64,000 nucleotides of DNA from Aplysia californica (GCF_000002075.1 NW_004797271.1:625801-689800), one strand, 5' to 3'; positions 12,033 to 25,700 are shown, counted from the first letter of the stretch. Program-made: numbers and translations. The notes: generated by a model from the letters alone, not told the origin.

Positions 12033-12789
12033 ATGAAATTTATGATTAAGATCACCTTTGTTTATGCTATTTTCATTCATGTTTAAAAAAAAAAAGTATA
12101 GTCATCTTTCACAACTTGGGAAAAATGATGAAATGTATACAATCTAGACAAGAAAAAGGTTATGACACCTGATGGCAGGACCTTCCAACCACCAACAAGA
12201 CTGTTGAATTGACCAACCAAGAAACAAGCTCACTTGTTTTTTCTTTTTTATTGTCATGTGAAATAATATTGAGAATCATTCCCCATATAATATGGTCATG
12301 CAAGCTGATAATTTACCAGCCAGACATAGCATGCTATGACATCCATGGTATGAGAAAGGTAAAAAATATCATATAGCATGGGTAGGCTTCTCACGGAATA
12401 TATATATATACTAGTAATTGGTATGTGATAAAAAGTTACACTTTAAGACATAATATTATATGAAACTACGTCAGTGTAACACACACATAGCTTAACACGA
12501 ATGTGGTTAACAGATTTTTCAGGTCCGGAATTTGTCCTTAAAATATATATGTCAGTTAAGTACTTTCATCGCAAAATTATTGGGATGCAGAAATCTTTTC
12601 GTTATGTACAAATTTGGCTTTGCACCTGTATTAAAAACAAAGAATGTATAATGTACTGCAAAAAAAAATCAAAATTTCCACTTTTATCAATTTCGCTATG
12701 TGCATACTACACCTTTTTTCTGCAGAAATTTTCTAGTCTTTGCTTATAATGGCTGACAGCAGAAATAATAATACTAAAAGTTTATAGTA

Positions 12790-13390
12790 CTGAGGCCCTT
12801 ATCCTGACTAGAAAGTTGGCTCTACGCATTTTAACAATTTAATATTACCCCAACAGACCCAAGAAGATTCCACAAAACTATCATCTCCCTGGGAAGCATT
12901 TGGTGCAAGTTACCATTTGACAGGTGCTCTAACACTGGCATGGTGACAAGATCTCTCCTTGACTCAACTCCAACACCAATATACTGACAAGACCTTGCAC
13001 TGCCTTTAGCCAGATACTGAGATACCAATTCTCACCTCTGGGTGAAGTCAGGAAAATTATATCGTCCGTGCCACCAACTCTAACCATGTATCCACCAAAT
13101 TAGGTCAGACATGTCTTTTGTCTGAAACCATATTATTCAAGTACACAAAGATTTTTAGCAATTGTGGAAGATAAGAACAAAATCACCCCCCCCCCCCCCC
13201 CCCCACACACACACAAGTGTTTGACCTAATTTTGCGAATACGCAGTTAGAGTCGGACACCGCCAATATGTGTGTAATATGTTTTCCCCAAAGGACACAAT
13301 GTTTGGGCCAGACTAGGATTTGACAGTTGTGAGTCCAGCAGCCTAACCAGTAAACTATGGTATCGTCACCAAAAACAGCTTCCACATAAT
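12790..13390 (-). mobile_element. tRNA-derived SINE, family C (diverged, interrupted)
   Basis: On the minus strand it reads CAAAGGACACAATG-inverse (a TTGTGTCCTTTGG phrase), a tRNA-like head near 13360, then body and tail phrases matching 24449-24805. A C-run and CA-run interrupt it near 13187-13216. It lies in the TTC19-CCDC15 convergent interval. Confidence 0.55.
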
Positions 13391-13551
13391 ATATTTATAT
13401 ACCCCTTCTAAGAAAGATCTTCATCGTCCATATTGTACTAAAAAAGTAGCGCACACATTTTTCATCCAATAATCACAGACTCGCTTTCCCTTAGCTTCCA
13501 GTACTGAGACACTTTAGACTCCCTGCCGAGCTGTTCTGTTGCCAACAGCGG

Positions 13552-13601
13552 TCACATGACTTCAGCCGATGACAGTAGAGACTGAAGTGCTCGTGCGTAG
13601 G
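13552..13601 (-). CDS. CCDC15: CCDC15 exon 11 (last 16 codons and stop)
   Basis: The acceptor is TTCTTCCGCAG|CCTACG. It completes FYRNHR-AYARALQSLLSSAEVM and ends in TGA at 13554-13552. Too short for ORF tools, but phase and family sequence both fit. Confidence 0.82.
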
Positions 13602-13746
13602 CTGCGGAAGAAACAACAGGGGGGAGGGAGAGGGGTGTGTGTGGTGGTTATAGGCAGAGTATCAGAACACGGATAGCTGAAACAATAAGATAAGATACAT
13701 CTTTATTGTCCAGATCCTGGCACATTGGTTTGGTGTTCCACCACGT

Positions 13747-13789
<43 letters not shown>

Positions 13790-16700
13790 AAACACACACA
13801 CACACACGCACACACACAAGTAGGCTTACAATCACATGTATAATATAAATGAGCAGCAATATAAACAATAATAATCGTAAGCTAGATACACACTCAATGT
13901 TAATGTTATTTTGATGCATGCTCTAAGGTCGTAAGTATACTTATTATTTAAGATGGAAGCATTTTGATAGATAATGGTAAAAATGACCTTCTGTATCTTT
14001 CTTTGTTACAGATCAGGAGCCAAGGTCTTTTACTTCTGACTGATGTTTTTGAGGGAATTAGGGATGAGGGAACTAGGGATGTTTGTTGTCTAAAAATAGC
14101 CATCTGGTTAAAGCTGAGAGCCTCGTAATCAACACTAGAGTGACAGCTGACCAGTATATATCAGGGGTGCCAAATGATTTTTGGAAAAAAACATGAAAAT
14201 GAGTGGAGCATCACATCTCACCTAAACCGAACCTTGTAAAGCTTATAAATGAGCAAACAAAAACATTTTTCTCTTACCTTTCCCCTTTCCTTTGCAATTC
14301 CAACGGATGAAAAAAAACGGACATTTGACTTCCCTGATATATACTATTTGTCCCAAAAGCATTCCCTTCTGGCCCAGTGACAATTAAGAATACAGCGGAG
14401 TCCACTTAAACGTAAACAGAACACAGTTTGTCCGGAATGAAGTGTTGTTAAGATATATCAAGAAGGGTCTTTTTCTGGCTACGCTGACTTCCTAAATATG
14501 TACAACTGGGCCTCAACTAAAGCAATGGAATATAAGACCTTGGCAACTGATACAATTCCTTAACCCTATCTGTACCCCCTGGGGGTCATTTTGTAACCCC
14601 GGGGTTGTATTTTTCACATTTTAGAATACTTCTAGTGCGAAGATCTCTTTGAAACTTTCAGTATTTCTCAAAAAATCATTTTGACAGACTGCTATAGAAA
14701 GAGTACGGATCGGATTAACGAGTAAATTTCCTCTTTAGAAAATGGTGGCACAGAGTTCCCCACCTCGTATGGATACGACAGTAAAACACGACGTACGGAC
14801 TTCCTAACCTTGTTTGGATACGACAGTAAAACACGACGTACGGATAGAGTTAATTCAGTTTATTTATGATTCAAACCTCATTATACCACAACCTCCACCC
14901 TATCATTATACAACCAGCCCAGCTTACTGCCAGATTTTGCTTTGCGTCACCATCAGGAAACTGGCCTCCAGAGGCAGGCCCTACATACTATAAAAAGGAA
15001 TGAAATAAAAAGAAAGACATACTTGTGGCATCCTCCAACCATCCACACTATCTCTAAAGTCTACACATTGTAATAATAATAATACACTTCAAAAACAGCA
15101 ATAAATTTTCTACATATACTGAAATACAAATTGTTTCTCGTCTAATGAAAAAAACCCATTTTTTTAAGCTCACAAACATTCTCACCTCTATGGTTTCTGT
15201 AAAAGAAGCAGTTGTTGGCGCATGTCTCTGGGTTTGTATCCCACACAGAGTCTCCGCACGCACACAAGGCAGGGAGCTGCATGCCACGACGGCTCACCTT
15301 CTCAATCAGGCTGTGCCTCAGAGCCCCCAGGTACCTGAAAAACCATCGCAACATAGAGGTAATACCTGAGCGCTCATACTCATATGATCTTATGCAGTTG
15401 CGAGCGCCGTAAAACCTTACTAAAACTTTAAAAATACCTGAAACATCATCACAAAGACCGATGTAGTACCTGAAACATCATTACATGGCCCAGGTAATAA
15501 TACCTGAAACATCATCACAAGACACAGGTAATACCTGAAACACCATCATATGACCTATGTAGTACCTGAAACATCATTACATGACCCAGGTAATGCTTGA
15601 TGAAACACCATCTCAAGATCCAGGTAATACCTGAAACATCACAAGAAACAGGTAATACTTGAAACATCATCTCAAGACCCAGGTAGTACCTGAAACATCA
15701 TCATATGACCCATGTAGTACCTGAAACATCATCTCAAGACCCAGGTAATACCTGAAACATCACAAGAAACAGGTAATACTTGAAACATCATTTCAAGACC
15801 CAGGTAGTACCTGAAACATCATCATATGACCCATGTAGTACCTGAAACATCATCTCAAGACCCAGGTAATACCTGAAACATCACAAGGCACAGGTAATAC
15901 CTGAAACACTATCACTTGTTGACCTACTTAATACCTGAAACATTATCACAAGACCCATTAATACCCGAAACATCACATGACCCAGGTAATACCTGAAACA
16001 TCATCACAAGACCCAGGTAATACCTGAACATCACCACAAGGCACAGGTAATACCTGATACATCCTCATAACACCTTGAAGCATCATTCAAGGAAACACGT
16101 AGAAATAACTGCACACATTTCACAGAAAGGAAGACGAATTTCATGCTGTGCAGCCTACCGGTATGTGTGTCCTGTCATGGTTGGGCTTATTATGTTGTTC
16201 CATACAGGTGTGTGCAATATAATGATTAGCCTTATTACAGTCCAGTCCATCTATAACAGCCTCTGTTATTACAGGAACTTGTGAACAGTGATAAATCAAA
16301 TCCCCATTTTTTTTCTCTATACTATAAGTATAAGTGTAAGTAATATGAACCCGATTATAACAGGGTTCAATTTGCGCAGACTCTGGTATAACAGTGATCT
16401 TGCAGTGCATGAACATGTTTTCGACCCGTTAATTTTAATAAGATTTGTCTCAACCAAGACATTTCGCCTGTATGTATGTATGATCGCTTGCCTAAACACA
16501 AACTTTCAAACACATAGGCGTACCCCCCCCCCTCCGCACCAAACAGTGTTGGGGTCACTGATCGATTCAGTCCCAGTGTCAGCAAAACAGCCAACTGGAA
16601 AAGGATCTGCGGTAATGTAATAATATATATATATATAGCCTACATTGTAGTAAGCTGAAGATGCAATGGTACTGATAATTTCCCTTGAGAATGGTTATAA

Positions 16701-19700
16701 CTATAACTAACAGGACTCGTTTAAGTATAATAACAGGGAAAAACTGCCAGTCCTGTCTGTCCTATCCGAGTTTGACTGTATGTTATGTGCACCACTGGTG
16801 TGTACGATGTAATGATTAGCCTTGTTATGTTGTGCCAGATGACTGGTGTGTGCGATATAATCTAGCATCTGCGTTTGTCGCGGCCGCGATTTTTGCATTT
16901 TTCCAACAAAAAACCACGGCCGGGAAGAAAAAATAATTTTAAAATAACAACAACAAAAACTGGGAATAATATTTGTGGAAAAAAAAAGAAACCCAACCTC
17001 TTTACTTTCAGACAGAAAGTTTATTTTCACTTCCGCTTCACTTCGTCTCTTTCTCACTTGTTAACACCACGTTGACTTGTAATTTTCATGTGAAGAACAA
17101 TAGTAGACTACATTACATACTATTTATATATTCTGTTTCTCTTTCATGTTTCCCTATTTGTTATGTTTTATTTTGTTGGTGTGCCTTTATTTGATAATTT
17201 TTGAGGTTGTTTATTTGCTGTTCTAATTTTGATTTCATTCTGTTGTGAAACCTTTATTTTTCACGTTTCTACACTCTGTGTGTGGGTGGTTGGCGAGTGC
17301 TCTGGTGTGGTTTGCTTCTTCTTTCCTATGAAACATCTATCATCCTTATCTCCCGTTCTTCTTTTTTGTTTGTTACTCTCTTGTAATACCTCTAATCTTC
17401 TGGCGCTCATATGACCTTCTAGTTGCGAGCGCCGTAAAACATCTAGGCTACTAAAACTAAACACTCTGTGTGGCTGCAAATGATTCTGGGTGCTTAAAAC
17501 AGAGCACAAGAAATTCTTGTGTTTTAGATGAAGTTATCTCTATCGACATATTGCTATGTCTATTATTATTCACGTACGTTGTGAGAGTTGAAAGCATGAA
17601 ACTTAATGGCAATTTTTTGGGCAACTTTTGGACAAAAAATGGCAACAAACACAGATGCTAGTATAATGATTAAACGTGTCTATCACAAACAAAGCACTTG
17701 TACCACCACACACACACAAACAAATGTGCTCATACCACTAACCTTTCCATCTCTCATGTCCCACATACAAACAAACCAACAAATGCCGTCAGACCACCAC
17801 CCTTTCTATCTCTCGTGTCCCACATACAAACAAACAAACCAACAAATGCTCTCAAACTCAAACCACCAACCTTTCCATCTCTCACATACAAACAAACAAA
17901 CAAACAAACAAACAAGCAAACAAGAGTCCTCAAACCGCCAACCTTTCCATCTCTTGTGTCCCACATACAAACAAACAAACAAACCAACAAACCAACAAAT
18001 GCCCCCCACAAACCACCAACCTTTCCATCTCTATTGTCCCTCATACAAATATGATACAAACAAACAAATCAACAAATGCTCTCAAAAACCACCAACCTTT
18101 CCATCTCTTGTGTCCCACAAACAAACAAACCAACAAACAAGTGCCCCCAACAAACCACCAACCTTTCCATCTCTTGTGTGATACAAACAAACAAATCAAC
18201 AAATGCTCTCAAAAACCACCAACCTTTCCATCTCTTGTGCCCCACAAACAAACAAACCAACAAACAAGTGCCCCCAATGAACTACCAACCTTTCCATCTC
18301 TTGTGCCCCACAAACAAACCACCAAACAAATGCCCCCAACGAACCACCAACCTTTCCATCTCTTGTGCCCCACAAACAAACCAACAAATGCCCTCAGACC
18401 ACCAACCTTTCCATCTCTCGCGTCCGCTGGATCTGATCCTTTCTCTGGTCCACCATGGCCTTGACCTCAAGAGCCTCCAGCTTTTCCCTCAGTCTCCTCT
18501 CCTCGGCAGTCTCCCCCGTGTCAGGGTCGGTGGGTTCGAGCTCCCGCTGGGCCATCTCTTCTAGCTCTTGTCTGTATTCTTCTTTTTCTTTCTTCAGACT
18601 GGGGGAAACAAACACACAAACAGACGTACAGATGAGCCATCGTTTCTAGTCTGTGGCAGTATTTTCCTTTTTCTGACTTCAGACAGCGACAGAGAAATAA
18701 ACACTATATATATAGACAATGACAATAGCACAGAGATATAGATAGATAGATAAACAGATGAACCGTTGCATCTAGTCCTTGTCGGTATTTTTCCTTCTTT
18801 TTCTTCAGACTGATAGAGACATAAACAGACAATGTCACTGATATACACATGAACCACTAGACCATACACCCAAATGAAACACCTCGTGCAGAACGATGGT
18901 AATACTTTCTCACCTAATAGTGACATTTCCTCACCTACACCACACACGCAGTGAAACATTTCACACGGAATGATGGTCATATTTCTTCAACTGATGGTGA
19001 CATTTTGTCAGCTAGACCACACATTCAATAAAACATCTCATGTGAAATGAAAAAGATGTTTCCTCACATATTATAACATAAATCCCAGTGAAACATCTTG
19101 CCTGGAAGGAATGATGATGACATATTTCTTCACCTGATGGTGACATTTCTTCACCTAGACATTACTCCAATGATAAAATCTCACGTGAAGTGAAAGTGAC
19201 ATTTCCCTACCTAGACCACACAGTCAACGAAACATTTCCTGTGAAGTGAAAGTGACATTTCCCCACCTAAACCACACAGTCAACAAAACATTTCCTGTGA
19301 AGTGAAAGTGACATTTCCCCACCTAAACCACACAGTCAACAAAACATTTCCTGTAAAGTGAAAGTGACATTTCCCCACCTAGACCACACACCCAATGAAA
19401 CAGCTCACACAGAACGATGGCGACATTTCCTCACCTGACAATTTTCTTCCTATGTTGCTGTCTGCGTATGTTCTCCCTCACAGCCTCTCTCTCCCGGTCC
19501 ATGAACACCCGCCGAGACACCGCCGCCTGCTGCCGTCTCTGACGCGCCAGGATGTCACTCTCTGATTCCTGAGACAACAGCGCCTGCATACGAGCTGAAG
19601 TCTGCCGTCTGGACGAATCTGGGGACAAGGTGAAAAAACTGAGACACTGAAAGAAATTTGACATACACGGGCCCAGAGGGAAAACTGACATACGGAGAAA

Positions 19701-22700
19701 CGGAGAGAAAACTGAGACACTGAGAGAAAACTGACACACAGAGACACGAAGAGAAAACTGACATACAGAGACAAAGAGAGACAACTGACATACAAAGACA
19801 CAAGGAAAAAAAGAGACACAAAGCGAAAACGGAGGTACAAAGACAAGGAGAGGAAACTATACAGAGAAAACTGACATACAGAGACAAAGAGAGAAAACTG
19901 ACATACAGAGACAAAGAGAGAAAACTGACATACAGAGACAAAATTGACCTACAGAGGCAAAACTGACATACAGAGACAAAGAGAGAAAATTGACAGAGAC
20001 AAAACTGACATACAGAGACAAAGAGAGAAAATTGGCATACAGAGACACAGAGAGAAAACTGACATACAGAGACACAGAGAGACAACTGACATACAGAGAC
20101 ACAGAGAGAAAACTGACATACAGAGACACAGAGAGACAACTGACATACAGAGACACAGAGAAAAAACTGATATACTGGCACATAGAGAGAAAACTGACAT
20201 ACAGAGACATGGAGAGACTATAATATTTCACAGTCACTTTATCTATTTCTTTTTTTATACATGCAATAAATTTCCATGTTTGGAGTCGACTGTATAATTC
20301 TACTTCCTTTTTGGACATTCCTAAGAATCGAAAAGCTAAATCAGTGGTTTTCAAAGTGGGCACTACCCAGTGGCGAGAGTTTGGGGGGGGGGGCTGTGGC
20401 GAAATTGGGCGATTGGGGGGGGCGTTAGCGGGTGTTAAGGGGGCGGTGTGAAATTTTCACGAAACGCAACATAAAAAATGGTGAAGGGAAAAAAGCCACA
20501 TAAAAAACAAAAACAAAAACAAAAATTAAAGATAGCTTAGGCATAGTTTACAATACTACTTATAACTAAGAAATTTTTTCCCAGCACACAAATCCCATAT
20601 AAAGAAGATTCATCAAGACAAATCTGACAAAAGATCTGGCATACTTCAAAACTCTAAAGATCAATTTTCAGAAATGAAAATCAGTTAAACCGATGTTAGC
20701 AGCCAATGTCGATCAAGCTGATGTGGGCTTATGAGCAACATACAATTTATCTCAGCTAATTACAAAGGCAGGCAAACCCCATGCTATCGGTGAGGATCTC
20801 ATATTACCTGCGATAAGAGAGGTGGTCAGCACAGTCCTGCACCGTGCCCCGGAGCCTGTGTTGAAAGTTCTCCCACTAAGTGACAATACCATTCAAAGAC
20901 GTATTGATGAGATGTCAGCAAATGTTGAGGAACCATTGTGCAAAATGCTGAAAGGACGTGAGCTCAGCCTTGAACTGGATATCGGTTCATAGAGGGTGAG
21001 GAAATAATGCAAGAATAGTTATTTACGAAAATGTTGGAAACAGATGCCAAAGGCAAGTCCATTTTCAAAGCGGTCCAAGAATTTTTCGAGGAGAAACAGA
21101 TCCCTCTGACCAATATAGTTGCCTGTGCAACAGATGGTCACCGTCGATGGCAGGTCGGAAAAGTGGATTTATGAACTTCATGAAGAAATCAGTCCTTGGA
21201 GTACTTACTGTTTACTGTCTCATTCACAGACAGAATTTGGTGGCAAATAAACCTAAATGAAAGTCTGCATGACACACTGGCCATTGTCATCAAGTGTGTG
21301 AACAAGATCAAAGTCCACGCTTTCAACTCGAGATTATTCCAACAGCTGTGCACTGAAAATGACGAGGACTTTAAATGCTTACTTTAGATCTCTGAAGTCC
21401 GGCGGCTCTCAAAAGGAAACTGTTTAACATGATTATTGTTCTGCCTGTTTGAGAACGAGGAAGAAGTTCTGCCTGTTTGACTCTGTGCTGGAGTTGGGTT
21501 TTTTTTCAAGAAACAGACAGTGATCTCTGCAATAAACTGAAAGAACACAAGAACAACATTGCGTTCCTTACAAATCTTTTCACAAAGTTCAACCAGTTAA
21601 ACTTTCAGTTGCAGGAAGATGGCACCAACCGGATCAAGGCTTTCGTCATTCTTGTCAAAATTGGAAATGATCTGCCGAAACATTGGCAGAAGAAAACTTG
21701 CTCAGTTTCCTAGCTTGACGAAGACATTGAAAGAAGGGCGCGTTTCTGACGAGGAACTACAAATATATATATATAGCAACCACCTCAGAGATTTGCATGC
21801 TGATATGAAGACTAGGTTTAGTCTACTGATATTTTTTAACAGGAAATTCCAAGCTGGGTACTGGACCCATTCAACACTGAAACAGATGGTAACTGTTGTG
21901 CAAGACAAACATATCCCTCCAAGTGAGAAAAGATCAAGTTGTTGTTCATCTCTTTTCCCACCTCCTATCTAGTACAAAGGGAATTCAGTGCAGTGACAAG
22001 GTTGCTGACGAAGGGTAGCGATTTGCGTCTGCTACTGACCAATCTGAAACCTGATGTTGATAAGTTGGTTTCGTCTTATCAGGTCCATCCTTCCCATTAG
22101 GGTAGTGTCAATAATTCATTTGCGCATGCTTACTCCGTAGTCTACCCTTACTTGATATCTCAATGTACCTTTTCTTTTTCTTTTTTTTTCCTTCCTTCTT
22201 TTTTTTTTTCTTTTCTTCCTTCTTTTTTTTTAAAAAGCAAAACATTCACTTGTTTAATAGAGTTTGTCATAAGTGCACATGCTGCCACTGCTGATGATGA
22301 TGACGATGATGGTGATAATTATAGACTAAGATCCATGCTTACTTTTTCTCTCGTGTGGTATCTCACATTTGAACAACTTAATAATATTTTTATTTTCTAC
22401 AATGGAGATAAATCTATTTGATACAAATCTCAGGCCACTATATTGCAGCACAGTGATGGGAGAAAACATTTCATAAAGATAATTTCAATCTGTTTTCAAA
22501 CCAATGATCACGGGCGTTTTTATTCATTTATTTATTTTTTTGGCGTTTTGCTTCTGTAAATGTGATAACACATGTTTTATATTTATTGATGTTAATAACA
22601 CTGGTCGTTTAATACCGATGACAACTATAGGCATAAAATGACAGTATTTTGTTCTCAATGCCCTTGCATAAGATTGAAAAAAAAATGTGTTTTATTATCT

Positions 22701-25700
22701 CTCGTCCACGCTTAACTTAAGACTGTAAAGATAGTGATTTGGGACCCAATAACTAATATTCAGAACCTAATCATTAGAATTTAGGAACATTATTTTCTAC
22801 CCTGCTGTTTGAGCTCTCTCTTTATTTGTGATTGTTATTATATTATGCATGTTGTTATGTCAGATTGATGGTTGGGGTGGAGTAGGGGGCGCTGGGACTC
22901 GGCTGGGTAAAAAAGGGGAGGGTGGGCGAAAAAAGTTGGAAAAACACTGAGCTAAATGGATAATAGTAAAATACTAACTACCTACAAAATGAAAAAGATG
23001 TTTCCTCACATATAGGCTACCATAAATCCCAGTGAAACATCCTGCATGGAAGGAATGATGACATATTTCCTTTTTCTGTCTTCAGATTGTTTGTTTGTTT
23101 TTGTAAAGTGTTTTACAGCGCTCGCAACTAACTGCATAAGGTCATATGAGCGCGCAGGACACACCTAATATTTTCAGTTGGTAGGAAATTTTGAATTTTG
23201 CCCTGGTGGCGGCTGAAGGCTACTCTTATCGATTTTAGACCACCAAGGGATCTTTAACGTGTGCAACTTGAACACGGGTCTTCCGAGATTTTTCGCCCTT
23301 GTCCGAGAAGGCTAGGTGTAGATCTTTCCTACCAGAAGATCAGGGGTGTGGCAGAAAGACAGCAGTAAGAAGAAGCCAAGGAGTAGCAGTAGAAAGGCTG
23401 CAGAAAGAGTCAGGAGCCCAGAGGAGGGGGCAAAGGAGGTGAGGGGGTGGGGGCAGAAAGTGGAAATGAAAGCAGACAACAGAACATTGCTAGAGAGCAG
23501 GAAAGGAGGTGAAAGGAGACAATTCTAGACAAGAAAATTTTTCAGTCGCTACCCGGATTCGAACCCGGGACCTTTGAATGAGAGGCCAACACCTATGTTT
23601 ATAAAGGAAAAGTAAAAACAAAAAAAAAGAACACGGGGAAGACTATTGATGGACAATCCTTTACCTGGTCGCTTCTTCCTTCTGTGTCTGCCAGAATGTT
23701 CTTCAACGTCAAACTGCACAGACATCTGTGTTCTTTTGCTGTCTTCCGAAAAATCCTTCTGTCTATCCTTGGCTTTGTCTTCCCTGTCATATTCTTCTTC
23801 TGAGAAACATCCTAGGATCAGGAAAAAAAAACCTATCTTTGTAAGCCAAAAATCATTTTGTAGTTGAAAGTCACAGGTGACTGACTTGATTTGGCTCAAA
23901 AACTCGGAAACCAAACGTAAAAATCAGTTCAATCATCAATTCAGTAATACAGTGCAAATAGTTTATGAAAGGGAGAAAACTAGACAAAAAGAAAGACAAG
24001 GCTAAACAGTTAAGACAGACATAAAAAACAGAGACACAAACACAACACAAGTGTTTAGACAGACATTCCACACACAACCTGTTGAGATAGACATTATAAA
24101 CATAGACAAAAATACAACACAAATGTTTAGACGGACATTCTACACGGAGACACAATCATGACGTAATAACCTGACCCCTTGAGCGGTCACCATCGCTGAA
24201 CCCATAAGCTCTACACAAACTGATTTCCTCTAGCTCAACACATACTTGTGAAATACCATGTCATACGTTAACAACGAACAAGACCAGGCAAGACAAAAAA
24301 AAATTTTAACACAGTGATCAGAGAATCGGAGAGCACAAATGACATTGTGCATCACCTCCAACACCAAACACGCAAATGGTTCAGGCGTGTCACACGACTA
24401 CCAACATTCCACCCAGCATAACATGCCAGCACTACAAAATTCAATGGCAATAATAATAATAATAATAATAAATAGCATTTGTTTAGCGCATATACCCACT
24501 CGACAGCAAGCTCTATGCGCTTTACACAATATTATTACACCAGCAAACCATAGAACACTCAGAAACATTCTCAGCTTCCCGGGAAGCATACAGTGCAAGC
24601 AGCTGAATAAATGCTCAAACACTAACAAACTGACAAGATCTTGCACTGTCTATAGCAGGGTAACCATTGCCACGCGGGTGAAGTGAGGAAAATTTGAGTA
24701 AAGTGCCTTTCCCAAGGACACAACGTCTAGCCCCTGATGGGATTCAAACCCACAACCTTATGGTTGCGAATCTGAAAGCCTAACCACTAGGCCACCAATG
24801 CAACAAAGCTAGAAGGTGACATTGAAAGACTTGGCAGCAGAACAACATATCCTCATCTCGCAACACTACACAAGTCAAAAAAGGTATTATCATCATCATC
24901 AAGTGCCAGATCAGCAACAGACATCAGCGATCATGGTTTGCCATTCATTCCTTTGCTTAGATGCTCTCAAAAGAAGATATATTATCCTGATCTTTCCCTG
25001 TCACCCACCCGTTGCGGCTCTCCAAGCAAGTTATTCTGGGTCTACCCCTGCCTCATTTACCTTTAATATGTGGTGAATTAAAGCAAAGTAAAAGTGCATG
25101 TAAGTAACATACACAAGAAGCACCGGTGTGCGTGGTATAATGGTAAGGCTCTTCACTGTTGCAGAAGACATGAGTTCAATTCCCAAATGGGGAGGCTATT
25201 GAATTGTATCAGTTACCACTGTCTGGTTGCTGGGATACTGTAAACAAGAAGCCAAGGAATGTGAACTCAGTTTGGTCACCCACATGCCTCCCCTCCCCAT
25301 CTACTCACAATCCTCCTCTCCCCTCCCACTCCAATTCCTCCTCTCCCCCTCTGTCCTCCCACTTCCGTTCCTCCCCCACCACCCTCTCCCCCCATCCTCC
25401 CACTCACAATGCTCCTCTTCCCCCTCCGTCTTCCTCCTCCCATTCTTCCTCTCCTAATTCTGTCCTCTCACTCACATTTCTCCTCCTCCCCCCTCCGTCC
25501 TCTCACTCACATTTCTCCTCTCCCCCTTCCGTCCTCCTCCTACCATTCCTCCTCTCCAAATTCTGTCCTCCCACTCACAAGCATGCCTTCTCACCTCTGT
25601 CTTCCCATTCACGTTCTTCCTCTCCCTCCTCAGCACCGTGGATTTTGTTTATCTGTCTGCCAGCTGACGTTTGCAACTCTTCTACCGACACCATATTCCT

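Larger units (their letters stand above)
11242..12060 (+). other. TTC19: TTC19 3' untranslated region (extent inferred)
   Basis: This is AT-rich sequence after the stop, without mobile-element matches that I could see. Two AATAAA signals, at 11800 and 12027, give two plausible 3' ends. Confidence 0.5.

Noticed and set aside
15431-16075. Regularly spaced repeats as a CRISPR array
   Set aside because: Eukaryotic intron; units vary throughout, no constant repeat with unique spacers, no cas genes.
17606-18181. 191-aa plus-strand open frame
   Set aside because: Composed wholly of the exon 9 donor array (QTNKQTN-type repeats); no start context or homologue, antisense to CCDC15.
19555-20181. 208-aa minus-strand frame of LSLCVSVCQF-type repeats
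   Set aside because: Translation of the 30-bp intronic minisatellite; the real exon 8 starts at 19618.
20342-22949. Domesticated ZBED host gene
   Set aside because: Target duplication and inverted ends are present and the frame is disrupted many times.
25128-25200. tRNA gene
   Set aside because: Only box-like motifs; no convincing cloverleaf.
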